A DNA stretch of 64,000 bases from Lingula anatina (taxonomy: Eukaryota; Brachiopoda; Lingulata; Lingulida; Lingulidae). Location of the stretch: assembly GCF_001039355.2 (NCBI RefSeq), contig NW_019773557.1, forward strand, positions 1 through 64,000. Reading direction: 5' to 3'. Shown one piece after another: positions 37,981-50,851 of the stretch (positions are counted from its first letter, which is position 1; each line of letters opens with the position of its first letter). The notes beneath the pieces were generated by a model, which was not told the DNA's origin, searched no databases, and saw only the letters and a program-made list of their open reading frames with translations. Made by a program: the position numbers and the translations under genes.

Positions 37981-38243
37981 GGGCCATTCAGAACAGATGA
38001 TCTGAGTACTAACTTATCTGCTGACAAAACATGGCTGACCCTACTTCAAAAGCGCTGCCGCTAATTCCATGATGGTATCCCTGCCTCCACACGCGCCATT
38101 GCTGCAGGGGCCTAGCAATTAAACCTCCGAGCCAAGATTTAATCCATTTAATGGAATTGGGAATTGGCAGCATTGCTTTTGAAGAGTGGTTGGCCATATT
38201 TAGTCAGCGGGTCAGTTAGTACTCAAATCATTATGAATGGCCC
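37981..38243. mobile_element. Fold-back miniature element, about 263 bp
   Basis: The left arm (starting GGGCCATTCAGAACAGATGA) pairs with the right arm (ending ATTATGAATGGCCC) over roughly 45 bp with some mismatches. Homology continues inward (CTACTTCAAAAGC against GCTTTTGAAGAGT), so most of it forms an imperfect hairpin. No clear target-site duplication was seen. No coding capacity. Confidence 0.65.
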
Positions 38244-39185
38244 CTATCATTAAATAAAACGCTTTCATGCTTCAATTCTGAATAAAAGATTACACAGAGC
38301 CAACTTTTCAACTATTTTGCAAGTTAGCCCAATATAAGTACAAGTAAGAAAATGCACATTTGACTGTATCAGCTGCCTCTTTCCATTTTATGAACTGTTA
38401 CATCAAAAAGAAAATAAAGTTGGCCCTAAAGACACAGATAAGGTTAGCTGACCTACATGTATGTTGAAGAAAATCACTTAACTTGACTGTATATTTCTAA
38501 TTACCAAACCATTATCTGTAAATTTGCAATTAGCAGTGTGCTAGACAGAAACCTGAAATCATGTGTTGCTCAAGAAGATTAATTGATAGCCACCCAGTTT
38601 GACTCAGTCAGGGCCAATGTCTCCACATTAAGCTATGCCTGGTAGTCTCTTCTACAGTGTTTTTTTTCTTTTTATCATTCATAATAACATTATAAACTGT
38701 CAAATGTGAAAATACCACTTCAAAGTCAGCCAAATTTGTTTATGTAAATATATTTCAATAAAATATTTGACATTTTATTCTTTTTTTAGGTTATATGACA
38801 AAGGCAGTTTACATACGAAACAGGTATGGGAAAAGGGACACATATAGAACAAGCCTGTACATTTGAATGGGAACACTGTGTGGAAGGACTTTTGCATAAG
38901 GGGCTGCTCCAGTATTTACCAAAGACACCATCTGGGCTAATAAAGGGTGGGGCATGCAACACATTGTACTGTTCATGTGACACGGAAACAGCAGTAACTG
39001 CACAGTGCAACAGAAAGGAAATCATGCCAGTGTCCAACAATTTTTCCTAACTAATTGACATCTTAACCAACTCAAGTAACTTTACCTAATGGACGAAAAA
39101 CACGTACTAATGAAACACTGAGGCAACCTTCTTGGGTGTGTGGTTCACTGTTTTACTTACTACGGCTGGTGGGAGCTGCGCAGAA

Positions 39186-42100
39186 ATGTTGGTGACTCAA
39201 ATAACCCAGCTTATTACTGCTAGGATTTTACTTCTGGCATCAACATTTCTGTTGAAAAATGTCTGCAAAAGCCAGGATTTTATAGGTTAGTTGAATTACT
39301 TTTTTGTTCAAATGGCATGACAGCATTCAATGGAATTAACCAATATTCAATTCATTACAAATTCTTCAATAATTTTGGCATTGACTTTAATGGTGAAAAA
39401 TGGAAAATAATCGCTCGTTAAGAATTTTGATTCCCATTTCCATGTTGAGTGAATGATGATTGTGCCATTTTTTGTTAAAAAGCAATGTACATAACATATA
39501 AATGTAAACATTAATATCTTTAATACCGTTTACAAACTCACTGTTTGTTGTTACATTATTCCCTTTTGTTACAATACTTTTTTAATGAAAGTCTCATTTA
39601 AAAAATTAGCTTCACAATAAAATGTCATAAACTGAATAAGAACCTATGCACTGAAAATATGACTAAAAATGAAACTAGCATATAGCAAGTAATTAATCCA
39701 TTGTCTCCATATGATACATAATGAGTTATTAAGGTAATAAGATAATGAGTTATTAAAAATACTGTGCACTATCACTGCATAGTTTTTGTGCATTATATAA
39801 CCATCCTGTATTTCTAATATCTCCCCAATTTTCTTTTGCCTGCAGACCCAAAATATCAACTGAAGAACACCAGTAGCTGTTTCCAAATCAAAGGAATTCC
39901 CACAGCTCAGCTCACCTGCCCAGCCTTCTACCTAATCAAGGTGCTCTCCCCCTTTTACGGCATCCCAAGACTACGCAAAAATAACACGTGCTCATACGAA
40001 TACTACCATTCAGACTCCACCTCCCACTGCACGGAGTCTGCTGAAGTGTCCCAGAATTGTAATGGCAGGCAGAGGTGTGCCTTGCCCGTTAGTAACCCAT
40101 TCCTTCCCAGCTGCCAAGGGTATGCTTGGTACCTTCAGGTGAACTATACATGCATACCAAGTGAGTTCTCTTTTCCTTTTCTTTTTTGTCATTGTATGTA
40201 TAGTCAAATCAACTTTCCAAATATCTTGTATGAAATTTACTTTACAAATGATTTTATTTCATCAAATAACTTCAAAATACATATATCATCAAATAATTGT
40301 TATTTTGTTTTGGTGCTATAATACAGTTTCCACTATAATTGTATGACAAAGCAAAATATACACATATAAGAAAGAATAAATAGCAACAATTTTGGCTAGT
40401 TTCTGTGCTTTGAGTAAATGAATCCCCTTTTTATTCTACAATTTCCATTTCACAGGTCAAGAAGTTTTGGATATATGTAGACAACACTCTATAACAGCGA
40501 CGCATGGCTTCATAGGCAGTCCAAATTTTCCAAAGAAAAATTACACTTCAAACCTAGACTGTGGTTGCCAAATACAGGCTAGCGCAGGCCGAGTTATATT
40601 AAAATATCTATATTTTGAGATTGATGATGACAGAACTGGTGGAGCAAAATGTGAAAGTGACATGATTGATGCAGGAGGTTTACGATACTGTGGCTACTTT
40701 AAGCCTAAATACCTGCCATTTGTGATCGAGGTTGATGGGAATCATGACAACATCCGTTTTAGAACCAATGGGGAAAGACATGCCAGAGGATTTTGGATAG
40801 AAGTATTATGTAATCATTTAATGTCCATGTATTATATTTAATCAGGGGCAGAAGGAATCCGTCTTTTGGGTCTGGGTCTTTTTATTTTAAAGTTTACATT
40901 GACATGCATCTGATTTTTTTTTCTAAAGATGGCCAAAAAATGGAGGATGGATCAAAAAAGATAATTTGGAAGACTGTCAATAAAAAAAATCTCTGGACGT
41001 GGCCCTGCTTATTTATTTTATTACATATATATCATGCATATTAATTAATGGATTAATTGTAACACAGCAGGGTCAGTTCTAGTTCCTGTGCACACCACTT
41101 ATTCATATCTTTTTCTTAGTAATTTTATATTGCAAAGGAAGCATATTTTTTATGTACCATGCAAATGGCTTATATATATACCTCTTTCAATTCCTATAAA
41201 ATATACCATAAGATAATAATTATAAGCTTTCACAAATACATTAATTTTATCTCCAGACAGATTCAACATTCCAGTGGAGCATTTATCTGAAACTTGTTTC
41301 AATGTTCTTCATAAATCCAAAATTTAAATTCTATACTTCAGCATCATCACCAGGCAGTGAGGTCACAATAAACTGTAAATCATATAAACAGTCAGATATC
41401 ATACAAGAACAAGAGCTACCCACAGATAAAGAACTGAATAATCTATTCAAAACTGAAGGACCTTCAAAGAGCGGTGAGACAGAACCAGAGATATCAACTG
41501 GAACAACTAAATCTGCTGACAAAACAAAAAATATCAGTGGGAGCTCTGAAAGTGCTGAAGATTCCACGACAGCAGAAGAAGAAGGTGGTTCAGTTACAGG
41601 ATATATTGACAAAAGTAAGTGAAGATTATAATAAAGAAAATATGACATTATAATAATGAAAATGTCAAATTTACATAATCTGTTTATAATTTCTTTTGAA
41701 GTGATCATTTGCTGTCCTTCGGAACCTAATCTTCCATTCAAATTGATGAGCCTATAACAGGAGGTCACATTATCATGTGACCCTGTGAGCTGTCCCCTAC
41801 CCTAATTAATTCAATTTTGGATTCTAGGCACGATATTCATGTCAACGAGCACCATATTTTTTTTTAGTCAGATTAAAAAATTCTCACCTTTCAGTTTATA
41901 TTATTTTTATAAAAAATACGCCTCTTTATCAATGTAGATGAATCATTTCAATAGTTCTTAAAGAAACTTTAGTAGTCTCATTTCAGATACTGCCATCCAT
42001 CTTAATTTTTTTTTTTTTTTTGCATAATGCAGTGTTGAAATAACATGATTCATAATTCTGTAATGTCCTTTAAACTTTGGATTTACTTGCAATTTTTTCT

Positions 42101-42301
42101 AAAACAGTTTACTTTGATTTCTTCTAGTGCAAATAATAACTGGAGTTGTAGTTGGCTGTTTAATTCTTATAGCTGTTGTCATTGTCATAGTTCTGGTCTT
42201 CAGAAGGTAAGTTTCAGGAGTTCAAAGCAGTTTTAAAATGCCCTTATTCTATGCTGTGAGAGAATTATATCTAATTAAATCTAATTATCTAATTAAATAA
42301 T

Positions 42302-42348
<47 letters not shown>

Positions 42349-42622
42349 CCACTTAGTAAATTCTGAGGCAACAAAATTATTATGTACAGACAACAGTTCC
42401 TGTTTACAAAAATCCTAAAATTGGAGATGTTTGGACAAATAATTTCATAGTTTTTTCCATTACAGATGATGTTAGTCCTGTGTAACTACATCCAGTGTAC
42501 AGACTCCTAAGATGTGATACAAGAATGAGAAAATTCAACCAAAGATGTGATGAAAGGATCAAAAAGAAATTTTTTCTTTTAGTTCTCAAAAGAAAAACAA
42601 AAAGTATGCCATATGGAAATAA
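39186..42622 (+). CDS. Gene H: lectin-CUB type I membrane protein with short tail
   Basis: Six exons: 39186-39285, 39846-40160, 40456-40809, 41342-41614, 42128-42206, 42583-42622. They sum to 1161 nt, 386 aa plus stop. Exon 1 is a signal peptide (LITARILLLASTFLLKNVC). Exon 2 is a SUEL-like domain retaining a YG motif (SPFYGIP) and ending YLQVNYTC. Exon 3 is a CUB domain (HGFIGSPNFPKKNY, LDCGCQI, ARGFWIEVL). Exon 4 is an acidic Ser/Thr/Glu-rich stalk (KTKNISGSSESAEDS). Exon 5 is a TM segment (GVVVGCLILIAVVIVIVLVF) ending in Arg-Arg, in phase 2 as in A, B and C. The last exon, only 40 nt, gives a 13-residue basic tail (SSQKKNKKYAIWK). It is the least certain part, but its phase and acceptor (TTTTCTTTTAG) fit. 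Confidence 0.83.
42299..42348. repeat. (TTTA)n microsatellite in gene H intron 5
   Basis: About twelve TTTA units, the reverse complement of the AAAT runs elsewhere in the window. Confidence 0.95.
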
Positions 42623-44683
42623 GTCAGTGACATGAGGAAAATCAAAACCATGCCACTAAAGGCATTAAAAAGATACAAAGGCAGTCTGCATATAGTGTTT
42701 TTTTTCCAAAGACATTACTGTCATTGACATACGTATGGTTTTTAAGTGCTATGAACAAATGTCAAAAACATGTTTATACCTCTTTAAAGTAGAAGAGAAA
42801 TCACAAGGGGAGAAAAAATGATTTAACCAATTAAGATAACTTACCTCCATAATTATTGTTAATTGCTTCTGATAGTGTAAAAGCAAATGAATGCAAAAAA
42901 GTGAAAAAATAATAATAAAAAAAAAACTCACTGTGTATTTATAAGAAAAAAGTTTGAAAAGCAGCATTCTTGCTTGCAAGAACCAAATCTTTAGAACAGT
43001 TACACAAAGTCATACTTTTTATATTGTGTGTTTAAAGTGAGATGATGTAGTACAATTATGTACTGTGTACAAGGCTTACATGTTTGTGCTAATAAATTAA
43101 CATAATATTGTTATATTGTTCTACCTTTCAATAACAGCCATCAAGCATCATTGTGATATAATGTGAATACTATAGTTACTTTACAAAGCAGACTAACAAG
43201 AGGTTAGACATGGTGAAATTTGTTGACAGAGTTATCAAGATGCAACATGCAATGTATTGAGATGTATGTTTTGACTTTATGTACAGGCAGTTTCTATTCA
43301 CATGGAGGAATTATCACCTATTTTCTGTCAATAATGCTGTTGCTATTGCCTTATTGCTAAGGGTATTTGGGTCATTATACTATCCAAAATGACAGAACTC
43401 AATAATGGCTTTTTTGGAATAATTAAATCAAGTTTAATATCTAATACAAATTGCTATTTTCAAATTTCTCTAATGTTTTTCAATAATTTTGGCCTTCTGG
43501 ACAATATTTCTTAAATCTAAACATATTATGTTAAAATGGTATGTAACTTTATGTTGTAAATATTATATTTATTAAAACTTTTGTTGGGATGAATTTCACA
43601 GATATTACTGCAAAAAGTAATGTAAGTGGAATTTTTCAAATGCTTTGAACATCCTGACCAAGTCAACTTTTGTCTCAATGTATTTTTAAATCAGAAATCA
43701 TTAATTTTTAGTCTTCAAAAGCAAAATGGATGTGATATACTTTGTGAAACTATTAAATCAAATTTTATGGGGCAGATATGTCATAATTCATTTTATTAAG
43801 AAGTAGAAATTGTGGATTATTTTCTTTTGATCAACTGGTATGGTTGACCATTTCAGTGATTTAAATGCAATGTTTTCATTATTTCAATCAAATTGGTATT
43901 TCTGTCAACATAATAAATACATTTTGAACAAAGAAATCAAAGACCTATTGTTTTTTTTCTTTGAAGATTAAAGCATCATGGGCATTGCAATTTTCAAACT
44001 GGGATATGAAGAGATTAATTGAATCAAACTATATATAATTAAAATATGACACTGAGGTGTTCTTTTTATCTGAAACAAAAAGTCACTTTTTGGAAGCAGT
44101 GCACACAACAACTATTATTATAATTTCTGTAATATGCATTTCATATCAAGCATCAAAGATCAATACATATGTATACATAACCCTCTGAAAGCAAAGCTGT
44201 ATAACCCAGCTGGGCCACACCATTGTATAACCTAAAGGAATGTACAAGAAATGCAATATGAATTTAGGAGTAAGTTGAACATTTAAACTTGTCATCAACA
44301 TTTTAATGTCATTTAAATAAATGTGTTACATGACCACTTTTATTATGCTGCTGTGATTAACAATAATTACCAGTATGTGAACAATAGGCAATGGCCTTGG
44401 AACAAAGTTTTAGAAGCAATCAATGATTTGGTCCCCGTTTTCTTATTTCAAAGCAGACTATGTCCAAGTCTGCTGTAAATACATCATCTAAATGTCACTT
44501 CAAAATCTTTTGAACAATTACACTATCTTATATCCATAAAATCATATCTTACATTTCAATGTTCTCACCAATATTATTTTATACCCTTTCTACCAATATG
44601 GGGATATGATACAGATGGCCTGGTATATACTTAAGTTACTTTAGTAGATATTAAAATTAATGAATTACAGAATTTGCAAATGG

Positions 44684-44785
44684 ATTTTATTTATTTATTT
44701 ATATATTTATTTATTTTCATTTTATTTTATCTATTTATTTATTTTTATTTTTATTTTTATTATTATTATTATTATTATTATTTTT
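44684..44785. repeat. TTTA, TTTTA and TTA low-complexity tract
   Basis: Mixed tetra-, penta- and trinucleotide repeats. It explains the Tyr/Phe-rich and Asn-rich ORFs across it. Confidence 0.9.
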
Positions 44786-45255
44786 GCATGATGCTAGAAA
44801 ATTCAAGACAAAAATATGATGGTAAACATAATATACTTTCTGCCAGAAAGATATAGATTTTCTTGGACCAGCTGGGAAGTCACTGGCCTCGGTGCAGCAC
44901 ACTTGTTCTGAGTTCAAGCATCCAAGTTACTGCCAATTATAATCTGAGTATTAACAACCTATGTGTTCCTATGTACATACACAAACTAAACCAAAAAAGG
45001 TTCATGAACATGAAATTGCTTTTCAATATATGAAAATTTAACTATGTAATGTAGTGGGAAAATCTTGAGCATATATAAAGAAGTAATGAATGGTAGGTGT
45101 AAATTATTTACATTGGCTAATATGGTTATTTTATAATTATCTAAAATAATTTTTCCAAACTTTTTAAGCAGTGTATATGGATATTAAACCAGGCAAAAAT
45201 ATTAACATCTACATTGGTAACTTTCAATTTTTTGCACTAATTACCTTTTGCTGCT

Positions 45256-45257
<2 letters not shown>

Positions 45258-45304
<47 letters not shown>
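45258..45304. repeat. (CA)n microsatellite
   Basis: About 23 CA units, seen directly. Confidence 0.95.
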
Positions 45305-45306
<2 letters not shown>

Positions 45307-45950
45307 GAACTATGGCCAAGAGGAAGTTTTACCATTTTAAAATCTTCATTAAAATCTCTCATTCCTGTTGTTTCCTTGTAAAACCATGCTACCTCACATG
45401 GTAACAGCTGTAACACAGAAGACACACCCTTTCCAACTTCACCGGGCCCCAGAACATCTATTAAACATAGGAAGGGCCAACTTTAAATGGCAACTTTACA
45501 CAAAAAATATCTTTATTAATCATCAGTTCATAACAATACTGGCAAAGAGGAGGAATAATAAAGATGCTGCTAAGGAGTGCTTTCGTGTTGTCATGTGATA
45601 TATGGAAGATCCATTTTTTAGTATGGTGCCCTGAATTGGCATGATGGTGAAGTGCAACATGTTACACCAGGACAGCATTGCTGAGGAAAGACAACAAACT
45701 GCTGAAAGTCTTCGTGATCTATTTTGTTTTGTTTTGGCAGTATATTCTGGCAAAGGGTTGTAAGTGTTGACCCTTTACATCATGTTTGACTAATCACTGT
45801 ACAGGTGAACAAGTGAGGATAATTGTGAAGAGAACCAAGTTTCAAAGTGTTCTTCCTATAGCAACAATGTAGTTTGGACATGAGGTATATTGAGTATCAG
45901 TATTCATCAGCAAAAAATAAGTAAGTTCAAATGTACACCTAACTACAAAG

Positions 45951-47337
45951 ATGGTGAGAATATTGAGAAATGTTCTAGGCCTCATGCATATGATGCTGCT
46001 TCTATCAATAGGATCAAGGGTTGAAGGCAAGTGTAAATTTGGTGAACAATTTGTCCTGATAACTTAATGCATGATTTTACCTTTGAAAATAACAGTATTA
46101 TCATAAAAAATAAGGGACTGCTGTGAATGCACCACTTTCCTGATGTATGCTGCTAAGCAAGACAATATTATACACTTCATTTCAATTTCTGAATACGGAT
46201 GAGATAAATAACAAAAATACATATTTAAAGCAAAACTCTAAATACAAAAGCAAAAGCCAAACTGGAACTTTTTACAATTTTACTAAAAAAGGTAACTTTC
46301 AGAATCAAATCTTGGGATATCTGATTTGTTTTAATTGATTTTTGTTTGTTTTCTTCCCAGCTGATGACATCCGCTCTGCTTGCTGGGGAGGTGGAGGCAT
46401 ACCCACCATCAGCCCTAGCTGTCCTAGGGGGAAAGTGGTCAACATCAAGAAAGCTGGACTCAGAGTAAGCAGGACTCTCTATGCTGTTCATTTCATCTTA
46501 AAATAAAATTTGAAGTCAGTGCTGTACATTTAAATATATTGATGGTTGCTAATTAAAGGATACATGTTGCGTCAGGGAAAATATGTGACACTTGCAAGTA
46601 TTCAATTTCTATGACTACAATCTTACAGTGATTTTTTAGCTTCTCATAGCTATGCTTTGTTTTGTTTATATTGTACAGTTCACATAATCACCTAAAAATC
46701 ATTCTTTGGCACATGAAGCCATAATGTCTGCATCAAATATGTTGAAATATTTTGAAATATTTTAAATATTTACCCATTTCAACTAAAAAGGTAAGTTCAT
46801 TCTTGTCATGCAATATATAAAAATAACAACCTATGAAAACCCTCTCTTGGTACACACACACTGTATCTATATTCATCATTTGAACAAAATGCCCTATACT
46901 GCACATTCTACAACAAATTAACAAAATATTGTAGAGCTTCATACAATTTAACCCTTTTTCTTGTATGTTAAATCTTAATTTAATTTCATAATCTTACATT
47001 CATAGTATCAGTCAGTTACAACTCAACACTGATAGCACTTAACCCATTCTCGTCAAGCCTCATTTTTATGCAAACATCATAAATTAACAAATATACATAA
47101 ATATAATAAAAAGACAAAACTTGTATTACTAGGTAACATCAGGCAATAACAGATCCTGTGGCTATCATGTAAATGACTGTGGTTGCGATTATGACCAAGA
47201 TGGCTGTCCAAAGCTACCAGCAGATGTCCTCAAGTGCACAGGGCGCAGTAACTGTCGCATCACGGGGATGCTGTATTTTCTCTCCGCCTGCCACCAGTTT
47301 AGTGATTACATGTATGTGGAATTTGAGTGTGTGCAAG
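45951..47337 (+). CDS. Gene I (5' part): signal peptide and SUEL-like lectin domain, cut by assembly gap
   Basis: Three exons: 45951-46026, 46361-46464, 47133-47337. Exon 1 encodes a signal peptide (LGLMHMMLLLSIGSRVEG) and ends AAG before GCAAGT, a non-canonical GC donor with otherwise perfect consensus. It joins in phase 1 to a TTCTTCCCAG acceptor. Exons 2 and 3 together encode a lectin domain (SACWGGGG, KVVNIKKAGL, then CTGRSNCRITG and YMYVEFECVQG) split by a phase-0 intron. Only the first lectin domain of gene B is split similarly. The AxYGR-type motif is replaced by KKAGL. Exon 3 ends in phase 1 at GTAATT, so a CUB exon is expected next, but Ns begin 47 bp later and no matching plus-strand exon occurs to the window end. 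Partial. Confidence 0.8.
46027..46360 (+). other. GC-AG intron in gene I
   Basis: The donor reads AAG followed by GCAAGT, the consensus form of rare GC donors. The acceptor is TTCTTCCCAG. No GT donor nearby would both keep the reading frame and follow the signal peptide. Confidence 0.7.
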
Positions 47338-47383
47338 GTAATTCAAATATCTTTCTTACAATCTTTAATTTTTTTCTATAAAA

Positions 47384-48040
47384 NNNNNNNNNNNNNNNNN
47401 NNNNNNNNNNNNNNNNNNNNNNNNNNNNNNNNNNNNNNNNNNNNNNNNNNNNNNNNNNNNNNNNNNNNNNNNNNNNNNNNNNNNNNNNNNNNNNNNNNNN
47501 NNNNNNNNNNNNNNNNNNNNNNNNNNNNNNNNNNNNNNNNNNNNNNNNNNNNNNNNNNNNNNNNNNNNNNNNNNNNNNNNNNNNNNNNNNNNNNNNNNNN
47601 NNNNNNNNNNNNNNNNNNNNNNNNNNNNNNNNNNNNNNNNNNNNNNNNNNNNNNNNNNNNNNNNNNNNNNNNNNNNNNNNNNNNNNNNNNNNNNNNNNNN
47701 NNNNNNNNNNNNNNNNNNNNNNNNNNNNNNNNNNNNNNNNNNNNNNNNNNNNNNNNNNNNNNNNNNNNNNNNNNNNNNNNNNNNNNNNNNNNNNNNNNNN
47801 NNNNNNNNNNNNNNNNNNNNNNNNNNNNNNNNNNNNNNNNNNNNNNNNNNNNNNNNNNNNNNNNNNNNNNNNNNNNNNNNNNNNNNNNNNNNNNNNNNNN
47901 NNNNNNNNNNNNNNNNNNNNNNNNNNNNNNNNNNNNNNNNNNNNNNNNNNNNNNNNNNNNNNNNNNNNNNNNNNNNNNNNNNNNNNNNNNNNNNNNNNNN
48001 NNNNNNNNNNNNNNNNNNNNNNNNNNNNNNNNNNNNNNNN
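47384..48040. other. Assembly gap (657 Ns)
   Basis: Run of N. It ends exactly where the terminal repeat of the retrotransposon begins, so the gap probably hides the rest of the repeat structure and possibly exons of gene I. All ORFs across it are meaningless. Confidence 0.99.
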
Positions 48041-48265
48041 GTCCGTGTGGCTGAGCTGTAAGCCAAAGAGTGTCTTCAGGAATGTGCACAAGATGCGTGG
48101 TCTCTGTCTTCCTCCGCACGTGATTCAAACCCGCGGCGCGATTGGCTAATAGTGCCATAAGGTTAAGTGGATGACGTAATGTTATTTACAGAGGCAGCTG
48201 TAGGAAGCGACTCGGGTAAAATCTTAGCTTGATAAATTAGATTATGGGCATGCAATAATCTTTAT
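48041..48265 (-). repeat. Retrotransposon terminal direct repeat, left copy
   Basis: Starts at the gap edge with GTCCGTGTGGCTGAGCTG and matches 55579-55803 over 225 bp with about three differences by eye. It may extend into the gap. Confidence 0.93.
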
Positions 48266-49282
48266 TTATCATTAGCTAAGACTTTATATTCATATATCAA
48301 ATTTTTGTTCATTTTATGATCTAATGGTTGATAATGGATAAAGTAATGGGGCAATGGAGTCACTTCCTACGTAATGGATCGCGGTTCGCGAGCTGCCAAT
48401 TACATAATATTATGTTGGATTACGCAAAGCTTAAAGCTTAACTCTGTAGATCATAAAAGGTGGGGATTACTTCCCGCCATAGAAAACTTATCGTAAAACC
48501 GAATGGTGAAGCTCGGTAAGTTTTCTGCCCCACCCAAAAATTTGTATAATGTGTAAAAATTGTAAGAAACAGGCTGAGAGTATCTTGTAAAATACAAATA
48601 TGATTTAATGTCTATCAAAATGGAATACAGAATTACTATATAAATTATACAATTCAAAGATCTCCACTGTCCAAGACCTCTGGACTGAGGACCATGGAGG
48701 CTTTTGGAAGCTGACCCATCAAGGTGATGGGAATATATCTATCAAATATGAATACTGAATCTCTATCCTAACTATGTAATTTTCTAGAACTTAAAAATCT
48801 CCACGAACCAAGACCCCTGGACCGAGGATCATGGAGGTTTTTTTGGCATTTACACATCTAATTAGTAAGCAATCTGCATGACAGTGATTGTTCATGCTCA
48901 GTTTGTCTACGCTCCCGGACTAGTGAATCCAAGGAAAGAGCGGTTAAGTGACAATTACAGACCATAGTACTAAGTATCCTTAATACTGACATTCTATAAT
49001 ATACATTATTCTATTGTTGAATACAATGGTCATGTGCATAAAATATTGGTGCCCAGATTTTGTGTATGGTGTCTGCTTAGTATATTGAATGAAAACATGA
49101 TCTGGTTAAGTGGCACTTCCAGCTGCTATTGGTCTTAGCATATTGCAAGAAGACGTGACCTGATTAATTGACACTTCCAGTCGCTAGTGCCATAGCATAT
49201 TGCAAGAAAATATGACCTGATTAATAGACACTTTTAGTCGCTGGTGCTAAGAATCTTAAATAATATAAAATTCATAAAATAG

Positions 49283-49943
49283 TTAAAACCGGAGGTATTT
49301 CATATATGTATCGGATCTCCATCTGCCTAGGAGTTTGATTCGAGTTTCCGACATGCTGCTACTTGCTGCGAGCGTAGCACCGCCAATACGAAAGCTATGG
49401 CTTTTAATATTCAGGTGGGAGAGGTTAGCTGTCTTCACACCGTGGTCCAAGTATTTATTGAAATCCTGGAAGCGAACTGGGGATCCATCAGCGTGAACGA
49501 AGAATTTATTGTGTATTGCTTGTGCTAGGGCGTAGGGATGCATATTCGGAGACCCATCTCACAGGACATACCTTAGGCATTCTCTTGCGAATTATCACCG
49601 TGTGATTTGAGTTCTCACCTGCATGTTTAAAAGAAGGGAGATATAAGGTGATGGCACCTTCAGACTGATTCATCTTAACATTGCCCAGTTGAAGATGGTG
49701 GACAGTTTCACTAGATACAACTTCACTTATCCCCAAGAGTCCAAAGAATGCAAGCGTAAACATGGCAGCGATTAAGTGTACTTTGTAGGCTGACTGCGTA
49801 CCGACGGTGAGGATCTGTATCAACATAAGTAGGGCTGACAAAGTAACTGGGGACCTTGTATCGCATGAGGAGTTTTTCTGCTCCAGGCCCCGAATTGTTT
49901 GTTTCACTATGAAAGCAGATGTTGGGTCCGAGATGCTTGCCAT
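49283..49943 (-). pseudogene. Tyrosine recombinase of the retrotransposon (frameshifted)
   Basis: The N-terminal part (49506-49943) contains AAMFTLAFFGLLGISEV, aligned to the recombinase box I, where the family has Arg (FLRxSE); here Gly replaces it. The C-terminal part (49283-49543), in another frame, carries the box II signature HSFRIGGATLAASS, then LLGRWRSDTYMKYL, which supplies the conserved His-x-x-Arg, Trp and Tyr. The frame change lies about 49510-49550. This enzyme would integrate the circular cDNA; this copy is presumably inactive. Confidence 0.85.
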
Positions 49944-50056
49944 CTTGTATTTATAGCTTAACGCAGGGAGGTGTGTCCTGGTAAATGATGGCTTGTATCA
50001 TTCACTTAGATAATGTACAAATAGGGTCGTCGCTGTTGGATCTGAAGGGAATGTTC

Positions 50057-50059
50057 TCA

Positions 50060-50090
<31 letters not shown>

Positions 50091-50621
50091 AATAGATATA
50101 AATTCAATAAAAGAGGTTCAATTTTGCTGTAAGTTCTCCTGGTGTTTGGACGTAGGGTGAGGATCTGCCAGTGGTTGCAGTCTTCTGAAGGCCTGTAAAT
50201 TAGGCTGAGATAGGGCATCAGCAGCGCAATTGTCCACGCCAGGTATGTGGGTGGCTCAAAAAATTTTTTGTTCTTTAAACAATGTAGAATAAGTTTTTTC
50301 AGTAGTAACATAATGGAATGATCCTTCGAGGTGCAATTGTTTAGAATGTAAATCAAGGCTTCATTGTTTGAAAAGATGGTTACTTTTTTGTTTTTCAAGT
50401 AATCTTCCCAAACAAAAAAGGGGCAGACCTCCGGATGAGTCTGTGGAAATGAGAGCTACTGGGGACAAAGACCAATGATCATTATAGAGAAAGCTACGCT
50501 CATTTAAAGTTAAGAGGAATATATGCCACGTAGAAAGGTCAGCACGGGCTTCATTGTTGAGACGGATTTTGTAGTGGGGTTGGGTTGTCCCAACATTGAG
50601 ATTGATAAGCCGCCTTAACAA
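50057..50621 (-). pseudogene. RNase H region of the retrotransposon (frameshifted)
   Basis: The upstream part contains RADLSTWHIF and LISTDSSGG, the latter matching the first catalytic Asp block. The next block (VTIFSNNEALIYILNNCTSK) resembles the F-x-x-D-N-x-A-x-V block but with Asn in place of Asp. Further on, in a different frame at about 50190-50245, THIPGVDNCAADALSQ is the typical C-terminal RNase H motif of DIRS-like elements. A poly(T) tract at 50064-50089 follows. Confidence 0.8.
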
Positions 50622-50799
50622 GGCCCTCCCGACCGGGATAATAAAGCAGCAGAAATCTTTAAGGCCGATGATCGATTGGAGATCATGCAGTGCTATTTTT
50701 CCTTTTTGATATGGACTAGTTCTAGGTAGTTTTTGGTTTTTCCAGGGGGCAAGCGTGCCTCCTGCAGTGAGGTGTCCAGTTCTATACCGGCAAAGGATA

Positions 50800-50815
50800 T
50801 TACAATAGCTGGGGA

Positions 50816-50851
<36 letters not shown>

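Larger units (their letters stand above)
42623..45950. other. Intergenic region H-I
   Basis: About 3.3 kb, A/T-rich. It holds TTTA/TTA low-complexity sequence and a CA microsatellite. The ORF at 45368-45598 has no recognisable domain or splice partner. Confidence 0.6.

Noticed and set aside
38826-39050. Cys-containing ORF after a TTTTTTTAG acceptor-like site
   Set aside because: No similarity to lectin or CUB exons, and the gene H signal exon lies downstream at 39186.
45368-45753. Overlapping ORFs on both strands between H and I
   Set aside because: No family resemblance, no splice context.
47173-48158. Long ORFs across the N gap in several frames
   Set aside because: They exist only because Ns contain no stop codon.
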